Shown here: piece after piece, positions 1 to 6,260 of the stretch | Position numbering within the stretch: the first letter of the stretch is position 1 | Layout: each line of letters begins with the position of its first letter | Origin: JAERML01 sp035687895 | GTDB lineage: Bacteria > Bacteroidota > Ignavibacteria > UBA10030 > UBA6906 | Reading direction: 5' to 3' | Assembly (NCBI GenBank): GCA_035687895.1 | Contig: DASRUE010000017.1 | Coordinates: 1-37,183 of the forward strand | Length of the DNA stretch: 37,183 bases | The notes under the pieces: model-generated | What the model was told of the DNA's origin: nothing | Seen by the model: only the letters and a program-made list of their open reading frames with translations | Database searches by the model: none | Program-made: the position numbers and the translations under genes

Positions 1-330
1 AGATACAAAGTCTCTCATCAGTTCGATGAACTTGATGTCACCCTGAAAGAACTTCCGGTCGGTGAGAACCGAAAGTGCACTGGCTCCGGCATGGACCAAC
101 TCCCTCGCAATAACGAGCGGGTCGAACCGATCTCTCATGACATTCCTCGATGGCGAGGCTTTCTTGACCTCAGCAATGATCGCTGGATCATGCTCGAGGA
201 GAGCCTGCCGGAGAGGCTTGCATGGATACTCGAACTTCGGCATGTCTTCGAGCCGCGCCCGGAGGATTGTCTTTTTCCGCTCTGCCACTTCCTCCCGCTT
301 ATGAGCAATGATCGTTTCGAGAAAATTCAT
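1..330 (-). CDS. trpC: Indole-3-glycerol-phosphate synthase, N-terminal part (cut by window edge)
   Basis: Translating the minus strand from the ATG at 330 gives 110 codons open to the window edge, so only the N-terminal part is present. The enzyme closes the indole ring of 1-(2-carboxyphenylamino)-deoxyribulose phosphate in cytoplasmic tryptophan synthesis. The family signature AEVKKASPS lies near residues 63-71 and holds the Glu and Lys expected in the active site. The later stretch LSVLTDRKFFQGD is also typical of the family. The start codon overlaps the trpD stop as ATGA, so translation is probably coupled to trpD. It is the last visible gene of the trpE-G-D-C operon; a trpC-trpF fusion cannot be excluded because the C-terminus is missing. 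Confidence 0.93.
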   Translation of the reverse strand, partial: MNFLETIIAHKREEVAERKKTILRARLEDMPKFEYPCKPLRQALLEHDPAIIAEVKKASPSRNVMRDRFDPLVIARELVHAGASALSVLTDRKFFQGDIKFIELMRDFVS

Positions 331-1346
331 GGACTGTTGGAAAAATCAACAAAGGCCTTCAGTTTGGCGAATGCTCTTCCGGAATCGATGGAGGCAGCTG
401 CCTTCTCTGCACCTTCCCTGGGTGTGCGGCTTCTGCCTGCAACGTAGATTCCCATCGCAGCGTTGGCGACAACAACATCGCGCGCCGGGCCGCGCTCACC
501 TTGCAGGACACTCTTCGCAATTACTGCATTTACCTCCCTTGTCCCACCTCGAACACCTGCCAACGTGTTCGCTTCCAATCCGAATTGAGATGCCGACAGG
601 GCATAATTCCGGAGAGCTTCGTAACCTTTCACTTCAATAACATTGGTTTCGCCGGAGAGCGCAACTTCATCCATCCCGTCATCACTGTGGACAACGCAAC
701 TCTGCTTAGCTTGCAGCTCACGCAGCGCAGCTGCAAGAAGACCTGCAACCGTATTGCTGTATGCCCCCACCAATTGGCGTGTGACACTTGCAGGATTTGT
801 AATAGGACCGACCATATTGAAGATTGTCCTGACGCCCAACTCCGTCCTCGCTCTTGCTGCCGTCTTCATTGCGGGATGAAACAATGGCGCAAAGAGAAAC
901 CCGACACCCAGCTTGTTGATCGAATCCTGCACCCTCTCTGGCGACAACTGGATGTCGACTCCAAGTGCGGTGAGGAGATCTGCACTTCCGCTTTGACTGG
1001 AGACCGAACGGTTACCATGCTTTGCCACAGTCACGCCTGCTCCTGCGGCAACGAAACTTGCGACGGTCGAGATGTTGAATGTCCCGAGGCCATCTCCTCC
1101 TGTCCCCACAATGTCTATCGCGTCCGGATCGTCGACTCGCACCTTGATGGATTTCTCACGCATCATTCGGGCAAACCCGACCACCTCGTTGACTGTCTCG
1201 CCCTTCGCCCGCAGAGCGATCAGCAATCCTGCTATCTGCGCATCTGTCGCCCCGCCGGACACGATGAACTCCAACGCATCCGAGGCTTCATCAACGGAAA
1301 GACTCTCACCCGCCAGACACTTCTCAATATAATGCTTCATGGACAT
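327..1346 (-). CDS. trpD: Anthranilate phosphoribosyltransferase
   Basis: This 339-residue protein, the usual family length, transfers phosphoribose from PRPP to anthranilate, the second committed step of tryptophan synthesis. The PRPP-binding loop GTGGDG is at residues 81-86, followed by NIST at 91-94 and KHGNR at 109-113. The stretch FNMVGPITNPA is also characteristic. The ATG at 1346 shares one base with the trpG stop (TAATG) and has GAGGGTG as a ribosome-binding site just upstream, inside the end of trpG. Its own stop overlaps the trpC start as ATGA. It is a stand-alone TrpD, not fused to TrpG. Confidence 0.97.
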   Translation of the reverse strand: MSMKHYIEKCLAGESLSVDEASDALEFIVSGGATDAQIAGLLIALRAKGETVNEVVGFARMMREKSIKVRVDDPDAIDIVGTGGDGLGTFNISTVASFVAAGAGVTVAKHGNRSVSSQSGSADLLTALGVDIQLSPERVQDSINKLGVGFLFAPLFHPAMKTAARARTELGVRTIFNMVGPITNPASVTRQLVGAYSNTVAGLLAAALRELQAKQSCVVHSDDGMDEVALSGETNVIEVKGYEALRNYALSASQFGLEANTLAGVRGGTREVNAVIAKSVLQGERGPARDVVVANAAMGIYVAGRSRTPREGAEKAAASIDSGRAFAKLKAFVDFSNSP

Positions 1347-1912
1347 TATTGCACCCTCAGCCAGTTCTTGAGAATTTGCTCCCCTGCGTGTGTCAGGATG
1401 GACTCCGGATGAAATTGGACACCTTCGATAGGATAACGTGTATGACAGAGCCCCATGATGACATGGTCATCGGTTTTCGCCGTTATCTCGAGTTCGCGTG
1501 GCAAATCATCGGACGCAACAATGAGAGAATGATACCGGGTGGCAACAAACGGGCTCTCGACACCTTCAAAAAGGCGTGATGCATGGTGATAGATCTCCGA
1601 GGTACGGCCATGCATCAAACACGGGGCGTGGACGACGTTCCCGCCAAAGGCCAGACCGATCGCCTGATGACCAAGACATACTCCGAGAATTGGGATCTCC
1701 GGCCCGAGTTGGCGAATAACTTCGACACTCACACCCGCGTTCTCGGGACGACCGGGGCCCGGCGAAATGAGAATCCTCTCCGGTCCCATGGCCCGGATTT
1801 GATCAATGGAAAGAGTGTCGTTCCGGTGGACGACGATATCAGAGCGCAGCCTTCCAAGAAGTTGGACGAGGTTATAGGTGAATGAGTCGTAATTGTCGAT
1901 CACGAGAATCAT
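1346..1912 (-). CDS. trpG: Anthranilate synthase glutamine amidotransferase component
   Basis: This class I glutamine amidotransferase of 188 residues supplies ammonia to TrpE for anthranilate formation. The nucleophile elbow GVCLGHQ is present with Cys79, and the partner His and Glu lie in FHPES near residues 167-169. The oxyanion segment SPGPGRP is near residues 50-56. The start overlaps the trpE stop (ATGA) and the stop shares a base with the trpD start, so all of E, G and D are translationally linked. Some PabA proteins serve both folate and tryptophan synthesis; the position inside a full trp operon favours TrpG. Confidence 0.96.
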   Translation of the reverse strand: MILVIDNYDSFTYNLVQLLGRLRSDIVVHRNDTLSIDQIRAMGPERILISPGPGRPENAGVSVEVIRQLGPEIPILGVCLGHQAIGLAFGGNVVHAPCLMHGRTSEIYHHASRLFEGVESPFVATRYHSLIVASDDLPRELEITAKTDDHVIMGLCHTRYPIEGVQFHPESILTHAGEQILKNWLRVQ

Positions 1913-3405
1913 TGCGACATCAATCGGCTTGTGGCGGGAGATAAAGTCAAGCCTTCTGAGGCAAGAGCAATGGCATCGACAAGAACCTGAGCTTTGTTGA
2001 CGGTTTCCTGAAACTCATTCTCCGGGATTGAATCCGCAACGATGCCGGCCCCAGCCTGAACACGAAGACGGTCCCTGTATGCTACAATCGTGCGGATGGC
2101 GATGCAGGTATCCAGTGTGCCGTCAAACCCCAAGTAGCCGACAGCGCCGGCATATGCCCCTCGTTGGACCGGTTCAAGCTCTCTAATAATTTGCATCGCG
2201 CGCACCTTCGGAGCGCCAGACACCGTCCCTGCCGGAAAACATGCTTTCAGCGCATCGACCGAGGTTGTCCCCTTTTTCAACCTCCCCCGCACTTCGGACA
2301 CAATGTGCATGACATGCGAGTATCGTTCGATTCGCTGGAAGATCGGTACCTCCACACTTCCAAACTCACTGATCCTCCCCACATCGTTTCGGCCAAGATC
2401 CACAAGCATTACATGCTCAGCAAGTTCTTTCGTGTCCGCTATGAGATCCTGCTCCAACTCCAGATCTTCCTCCGTTGTCGTCCCCCGCTTCCGTGTTCCG
2501 GCGATCGGAAATACTTCCACCTCACCCGAGCGGACACGAACAAGCACTTCAGGCGAGGATCCAATCAAACGCGTCTCGCCAAAATCGACATAGAAGAGAT
2601 ACGGTGAAGGATTGATCGTGCGGAGGGCGCGGTAGACGGAAAAAGGATCGCCGGCGAATGACGTCTCCATTGTGCGAGAGAGGACCACCTGGAAGATATC
2701 TCCTTCCACGATATACTGCTTTGCACGCAGAACAACTTCGCAATATTGCTGTCGATCCGATTCTGTAGTAGCGGCAAATCCCTTGGCTTGAAAGTTTCCC
2801 GGAGGAATCACTGCGTTCCGAAGCCGCAGCTCGACTGTGTCGATCTTCTTCAGTGCCTCCTTGTAAACAACTGACAGATCCACACCAGGTTCGACGAGGA
2901 TATTCTGAACAATCGTGATGACGTGGTTCCGGTGATCGAAGCGGAGGACAGTTGTGAAGAGACCCACCATCGCGTCCGGTGGGCCGTCGTATTGACGAGA
3001 GTGCGGAGTCACGTGCTCAAGATGCGACACACAATCGTAACCAATGTAACCGACAAGTCCACCAACAAGTCCCCCGTCATTCACGTGCCGTGGCGAGCTG
3101 TATTGTCTCTCGATCTCCTGAAGGAGATCAAAGATACTCATGCTTACCGACCTTGATTCTCGGCCTTGTCGTATTTCAATGCTGGTTCCGCGAGCAATCA
3201 CCATAACCTCAGGGGAAATGCCGATGAACGAGTATCGGCCAATCTTCTCATTCGGTTCGGCGCTCTCAAACAAGAACGACTCTCCTCCTGTCCTCAGCGC
3301 CAGATATGCTGAGACCGGAGTATGAAGGTCGGCCAGAATTGTCCTCGCAACTGGAACGACGGTATACAACGCCGCCAGCGACTGAAACTCATCAAACGAC
3401 ATCAT
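1909..3405 (-). CDS. trpE: Anthranilate synthase component I
   Basis: This chorismate-utilising enzyme makes anthranilate from chorismate with TrpG. Visible hallmarks are PIAGTRKRG near residue 300, DLGRND at 336-341, GTVSGAPK at 393-400 and GAGIVADS at 452-459. The N-terminal SFLFES at 43-48 matches the LLES-type motif of the tryptophan feedback site, so allosteric inhibition is likely retained. I place the start at the ATG at 3405 because AGAGGG lies seven bases upstream; the reading frame also has an in-frame TTG at 3408. It is the first structural gene behind the leader peptide and attenuator hairpin at 3425-3575. Confidence 0.96.
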   Translation of the reverse strand: MMSFDEFQSLAALYTVVPVARTILADLHTPVSAYLALRTGGESFLFESAEPNEKIGRYSFIGISPEVMVIARGTSIEIRQGRESRSVSMSIFDLLQEIERQYSSPRHVNDGGLVGGLVGYIGYDCVSHLEHVTPHSRQYDGPPDAMVGLFTTVLRFDHRNHVITIVQNILVEPGVDLSVVYKEALKKIDTVELRLRNAVIPPGNFQAKGFAATTESDRQQYCEVVLRAKQYIVEGDIFQVVLSRTMETSFAGDPFSVYRALRTINPSPYLFYVDFGETRLIGSSPEVLVRVRSGEVEVFPIAGTRKRGTTTEEDLELEQDLIADTKELAEHVMLVDLGRNDVGRISEFGSVEVPIFQRIERYSHVMHIVSEVRGRLKKGTTSVDALKACFPAGTVSGAPKVRAMQIIRELEPVQRGAYAGAVGYLGFDGTLDTCIAIRTIVAYRDRLRVQAGAGIVADSIPENEFQETVNKAQVLVDAIALASEGLTLSPATSRLMSQ

Positions 3406-3424
3406 CAACAGCCCTCTGAAAGTG

Positions 3425-3454
3425 AAAAACCCTTCGTGGCGTACCAGGAAGGGT
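3425..3454 (-). terminator. Intrinsic terminator of the trp attenuator
   Basis: On the minus strand, ACCCTTC pairs with GAAGGGT around an inner TGG/CCA stem capped by TACG, with a single C-C mismatch between the two stems. Five T residues follow directly. It lies about 70 bases after the two leader Trp codons and 20 bases before the trpE start, the classical place of a trp attenuator. Confidence 0.82.
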
Positions 3455-3479
3455 CAGGATGAAACTCAATGTGATAGTC

Positions 3480-3575
3480 TTAACCGTTCGGGGCTATGCC
3501 ACTCAAATGTGGATCATGGTAGCACCAGCGCCATGCGAATGAATAGGAAGCGATATCTGTGGATAAGTTTTTCAT
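3480..3575 (-). CDS. trpL: Trp operon leader peptide (attenuation)
   Basis: A 31-codon reading frame runs from the ATG at 3575 to the TAA at 3480-3482 between the promoter and the terminator hairpin of the trp operon. It begins MKNLSTD and carries Trp15-Arg-Trp17 (codons at 3533-3531 and 3527-3525), followed by Cys and Tyr. Two Trp codons among 31 ahead of trpE is far from the normal rate, since Trp is a rare residue. Just after the Trp codons, CCAC (3512-3509) can pair with GTGG (3502-3499), extendable by ATG/CAT. GTGGC at 3502-3498 is also complementary to GCCAC at 3440-3436 within the terminator hairpin, which offers mutually exclusive folds. The role, ribosome stalling when charged tRNA-Trp is scarce, is inferred from known leaders. 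Confidence 0.8.
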   Translation of the reverse strand: MKNLSTDIASYSFAWRWCYHDPHLSGIAPNG

Positions 3576-3587
3576 AAGACCTGAAGC

Positions 3588-3616
3588 AATATATAAGAGT
3601 CGGATGTGGGAGTCAA
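3588..3616 (-). promoter_or_regulatory. Sigma70-like promoter of the trp operon
   Basis: TTGACT (3616-3611) and TATATT (3593-3588) are separated by exactly 17 bases on the minus strand, downstream of the RRM gene stop. The expected transcription start, near 3581, is only about six bases before the leader-peptide ATG, so the leader would be translated almost leaderless. Confidence 0.65.
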
Positions 3617-3674
3617 GTACATATTTCTCGTGTTGGGCTGGGGCCGACATATTCCTTTTTCACCATCAGCAACA

Positions 3675-4025
3675 TCAGCTTCCCCGCTGCCCGCCCCGCC
3701 GGATTGCGCCACCCCCGCGATTGCCGATATTCCCGCGAAATCTGGGAGCACCTTTTGATTGGCCTCCTTGATGGAGTGACAGCGCATGCGAGTGGAAATC
3801 ATCCCCCGGCTTCAGGGCGCGAACACGCAAGGGTTTCCCGTCCATTTCTTTCCCGCGTAACGCTTCAATGGCAGCGCGGCCCTCTGATTTCACCGGCATT
3901 TCCACGAAACCGTACCCCTTTTCATCTCCAATTGTCGCGGACCGTACCTTGCCGAATTCTTCAAACAGTGACCTCAACTCACCGTCCGTGAATTCCGCAG
4001 GAAGGTTGCCAATATAGATTTGCAT
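3675..4025 (-). CDS. Small RNA-binding protein with one RRM domain
   Basis: The 116-residue protein starts with a complete RNA recognition motif. RNP2 is IYIGNL at residues 3-8 and RNP1 is KGYGFVEM at 36-43, with the aromatic residues that stack on RNA bases. The tail after about residue 85 is basic and glycine/arginine rich, as in the short bacterial RRM proteins of cyanobacteria and Bacteroidota that are often linked to cold or stress responses. AAGGAG lies ten bases before the ATG. The gene sits between tRNA-Ser and the trp promoter and appears monocistronic. The RNA target cannot be read from the sequence. Confidence 0.93.
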   Translation of the reverse strand: MQIYIGNLPAEFTDGELRSLFEEFGKVRSATIGDEKGYGFVEMPVKSEGRAAIEALRGKEMDGKPLRVRALKPGDDFHSHALSLHQGGQSKGAPRFRGNIGNRGGGAIRRGGQRGS

Positions 4026-4077
4026 GTGTGGTCTTCTCCTTAATCAGATGGTTCGACGTGATTCTAACGTAGTGTTG

Positions 4078-4164
4078 CGGAGAGGGAGGGATTCGAACCC
4101 TCGATAGCCTTACGACTATACTAGTTTTCGAGACTAGCGCCTTCAACCACTCGGCCACCTCTCC
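4078..4164 (-). tRNA. tRNA-Ser (anticodon CGA)
   Basis: On the minus strand GGAGAGG pairs with CCTCTCC to form the acceptor stem. The anticodon stem CTAGT/ACTAG encloses the loop CTCGAAA, giving anticodon CGA that reads UCG. A long variable arm typical of tRNA-Ser and the T-arm GAGGG-TTCGAAT-CCCTC are present. The discriminator base is G and CCA is not encoded. Length is 87 bases. Confidence 0.96.
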
Positions 4165-4178
4165 AACAAAGTGGTTCA

Positions 4179-4207
4179 AATGTACGAATTCCGGTTTGTG
4201 AACGCAA
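4179..4207 (-). promoter_or_regulatory. Probable promoter of tRNA-Ser(CGA)
   Basis: TTGCGT (4207-4202) and TACATT (4184-4179) are 17 bases apart, with the -10 box 14 bases before the tRNA 5' end. Spacing and position fit a sigma70-like promoter, although the -35 box is imperfect. Confidence 0.45.
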
Positions 4208-4760
4208 GAAGCTGAACGTACACAGTCCATTCTGACCACTTGAAATCTGAGGACACCCCGCGGGCAACCATTTCACTCAATTCATCGATTGACGATCATC
4301 GATCCTTGATTCTTGAGCCTCGACTCGTCCTGCAGCACAGGCGCCGGGCCCCCTCGAACCGCGTCATCGCGCTTGACAATATCGACACACACTCGTCAGC
4401 TCCCCGCTCTTTGTAAAATGTAGAATCCCGCTGTAGGAAGAACCGAACAGCCTTCAAATCCCTCGAGTCGTCCTGCCCGAGCTTCAACTTCGGCCGGAAA
4501 ATGGCGGCAAACCACGGCGATTCGCCGCTTTGCTTCCCCCATCACAGTCGCTTTCGCGTTCAATTCAGCTGGCATATCGTATGACCTATATAGAAGGACA
4601 TCATGCAAAAGGGGGGAAATGAAACGCCAGTTCCCATATATGCTGGTTGGAATTGCAGTGAAGACGTTGACCAAGAAAACGATGCTGGTGAAGTGACATC
4701 GGCGTACAGAAATTTCAAGGAATCCACAGTCATGTGCAATCAACTGAAGGATAACAAGTA
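4208..4760. other. Intergenic stretch without a supportable gene
   Basis: About 550 bases between tRNA-Ser and the HTH gene. A 115-codon minus-strand reading frame (4396-4743) is open here, but it has no recognisable motif or convincing ribosome-binding site and its composition looks like translated non-coding DNA. I see no RNA gene or clear repeat. Given the solo transposase-type HTH gene next door, it could be decayed mobile DNA. Confidence 0.4.
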
Positions 4761-5228
4761 ATGCTACGAGAAGACCGTTCGCTAATCAACTTTTCAGAAG
4801 ACCCCATTCAAGCGACTCATGGAGGATCGTTACATCCGCGTCTCGCATGGATGATCTACTATAACGAGACGAAGAGCGCCCAGGAGGTATGCAAGCACTT
4901 CGGGATCAGCAGAAAGACGTTCTACAAGTGGTTAAAGCGGTTCAAGCAGACAAACGGCAACGCAACAAGCCTGACCGACCAGTCACGGCGGCCGCACCGG
5001 TTTCCCCGAGCCACTCCGGAATCGAGTGTCCTCTTGCTGAAGAGGCTCAAGGAACAGACCGGTTACGGACAGCGGAGGCTGAAAGCACATTTGCAGGAGC
5101 AATACAATATCAGTATCTCCGAAAGAACGATTTGGAAGATTCTCAAGCGCCTGGAGCAATCAGAGACACTTCCGCAGAAGCAGCAGCGGGCGGAAGACCA
5201 GAGCGCATTCTTTTCGAGTCGTCTGTAG
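4761..5228 (+). CDS. Transposase-type helix-turn-helix protein lacking a catalytic domain
   Basis: This 155-residue protein has a helix-turn-helix near residues 30-65 (AQEVCKHFGISRKTFYKWLKRF) followed by the link SLTDQSRRPHR. A second winged-helix-like segment (GYGQRRLKAHL...SERTIWKILKRL) covers about residues 95-135. Both halves resemble the DNA-binding region of IS481/IS3-type transposases. The DDE integrase domain that should follow is missing: the frame stops at TAG and the next 400 bases show no continuation. AAGGAT precedes the ATG by nine bases, so it looks expressed. It is either a truncated transposase or a domesticated DNA-binding protein; the sequence cannot decide. Confidence 0.7.
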   Translation: MLREDRSLINFSEDPIQATHGGSLHPRLAWMIYYNETKSAQEVCKHFGISRKTFYKWLKRFKQTNGNATSLTDQSRRPHRFPRATPESSVLLLKRLKEQTGYGQRRLKAHLQEQYNISISERTIWKILKRLEQSETLPQKQQRAEDQSAFFSSRL

Positions 5229-5648
5229 TATTGATCCACATGCAGATGTGTGAATAGTTAACCGTTCGCACTTCGGCTGCCGGCTCCACTTCTCTCTTCA
5301 TGGAGAAATCGAGTCATGAGAATACCCCCCTTTCTTTTTTGCCGACGAATGGCAATCAAAGAGGTTTGCGACCTGTTCTCCTCTAAAGTGGATTCCTGTA
5401 GTTGGTTACTCCAAACCCCAGAGGGGGGGCTTTTGAGCATTGTTGCTGAAGATCCTTCCTTCCACCCCACGGTTTTCTGACAATCAGGCAAATTGGAACC
5501 TTCAAACAAAGCATGCTTTGATTGCGCCAGCAAACAGAGTTCCCTATTGATTTGCCTATATTGCTAACACCCCCAAGTTCCCTCCTTTCGCGTAAAAGAC
5601 AACTCCCCTCTGCACGTAGATTATAAAAGAACTAAAAGAAGGGCAACT
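5229..5648. other. Intergenic region with a 14-bp palindrome
   Basis: This 420-base gap holds no convincing gene. It contains homopolymeric C and G runs (for example near 5326 and 5420) and a perfect 14-bp palindrome, CAAAGCATGCTTTG, at 5507-5520. Just downstream, TTGCGC (5522-5527) and TATTGA (5545-5550) are 17 bases apart and could be a weak promoter for the next gene, which would place the palindrome at the upstream edge of that promoter. No other structure stands out. Confidence 0.4.
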
Positions 5649-5906
5649 ATGAACGATTATTTCAGGCATCTCAACGCCGCAGACCCGCTTTTCCACGCTC
5701 TTGTTCTTTCGAGAATCAGACACAGAATTGAAGCAGAGGGTCTGGCAACACTAACAATTGATGAGTTTACAGAAGAAGACGAGCTCGACATTCTTCGTAC
5801 CTACTGTGTGACCCTTCACAAGGAATATCGGACCCTACGCACTATTTTCCTCGAAAACATGGTTGTGAACAGCCGCACCGTAGGACTGAAGCATACTACC
5901 AACTAA
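5649..5906 (+). CDS. Small protein of unknown function
   Basis: The 85-residue product is not recognised. It is mainly hydrophilic, with an acidic patch (DEFTEEDELD, about residues 38-47) and likely helices on both sides, and shows no signal peptide or membrane segment. AAGAAGGGC lies about six bases before the ATG, which supports real translation. The gene is followed by a decayed type IX sorting domain in another frame and then a terminator at 6137-6167. A cytoplasmic role is the simplest reading. Confidence 0.6.
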   Translation: MNDYFRHLNAADPLFHALVLSRIRHRIEAEGLATLTIDEFTEEDELDILRTYCVTLHKEYRTLRTIFLENMVVNSRTVGLKHTTN

Positions 5907-5940
5907 CCAGCCAACCCAGAAGGCCGGGAAGAACCGTCCG

Positions 5941-6134
5941 GAACAGGATTGCCCGAATCCGTTCAACCGCTCAACGGAGATCAGGTTCTTAGTAGCGATC
6001 TCCGGTCAACTGCTCTCGTTCTCAACAATGCACTTGGACAGGAAGTCTCAACGCTTTGCAAGGGCGCTGCTGATTTGGGCCAATCGCATATTGAAGAAGA
6101 TGGTGTTGATCAAGCAATCAAACATCGAGTCTAG
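5941..6134 (+). pseudogene. Frameshifted remnant of a type IX secretion sorting domain
   Basis: In frame one, bases 5941-6009 encode EQDCPNPFNRSTEIRF...SGQ, an obvious match to the usual EQNYPNPFNPST start of a T9SS C-terminal domain. The second half continues in another frame from about 6009 as LNNALGQEVSTL...HIEEDG, the middle of the same domain. One indel therefore separates the halves, and the final YFYRL segment is lost. Upstream frame-one stops (5881 and 5887) cut it off from any large secreted protein, so this is the tail of a lost cargo gene. The intact domain at 7840-8100 gives a direct comparison. Confidence 0.75.
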
Positions 6135-6136
6135 TT

Positions 6137-6167
6137 TCAGCCCTCACCGTCGGGGCTGATTTGTTTC
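6137..6167 (+). terminator. Intrinsic terminator
   Basis: TCAGCCC (6137-6143) pairs with GGGCTGA (6153-6159) around a nine-base loop and is followed by TTTGTTT. It lies after the small protein and the sorting-domain remnant and before the next secreted protein. Confidence 0.65.
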
Positions 6168-6260
6168 CTGACGCTTTCTCCGGCTTGAATGTCGTTCATA
6201 GGGTGGGTATATTCTCCTGCGGCGATTTCACATCACTACGGATACGCGTCCCTACTCACT

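Noticed and set aside
501..1412. Long plus-strand open frame (303 codons) opposite trpD
   Set aside because: It is the antisense shadow of trpD, rich in Cys/Arg/His, with no domain; trpD on the other strand is certain.
3979..4239. Open frame reading through tRNA-Ser(CGA) (peptide with AEWLKALVSKTS)
   Set aside because: A typical false peptide from translating a tRNA gene.
4396..4743. 115-codon minus-strand frame in the sparse region
   Set aside because: No domain, no ribosome-binding site and a composition like non-coding DNA; too weak to list as a gene.
5395..5440. CCCC-AGA-GGGG followed by GGGCTTTT as a terminator of the HTH gene
   Set aside because: A three-base loop with a four-base stem and a short T-run, 180 bases after the stop, is not convincing.
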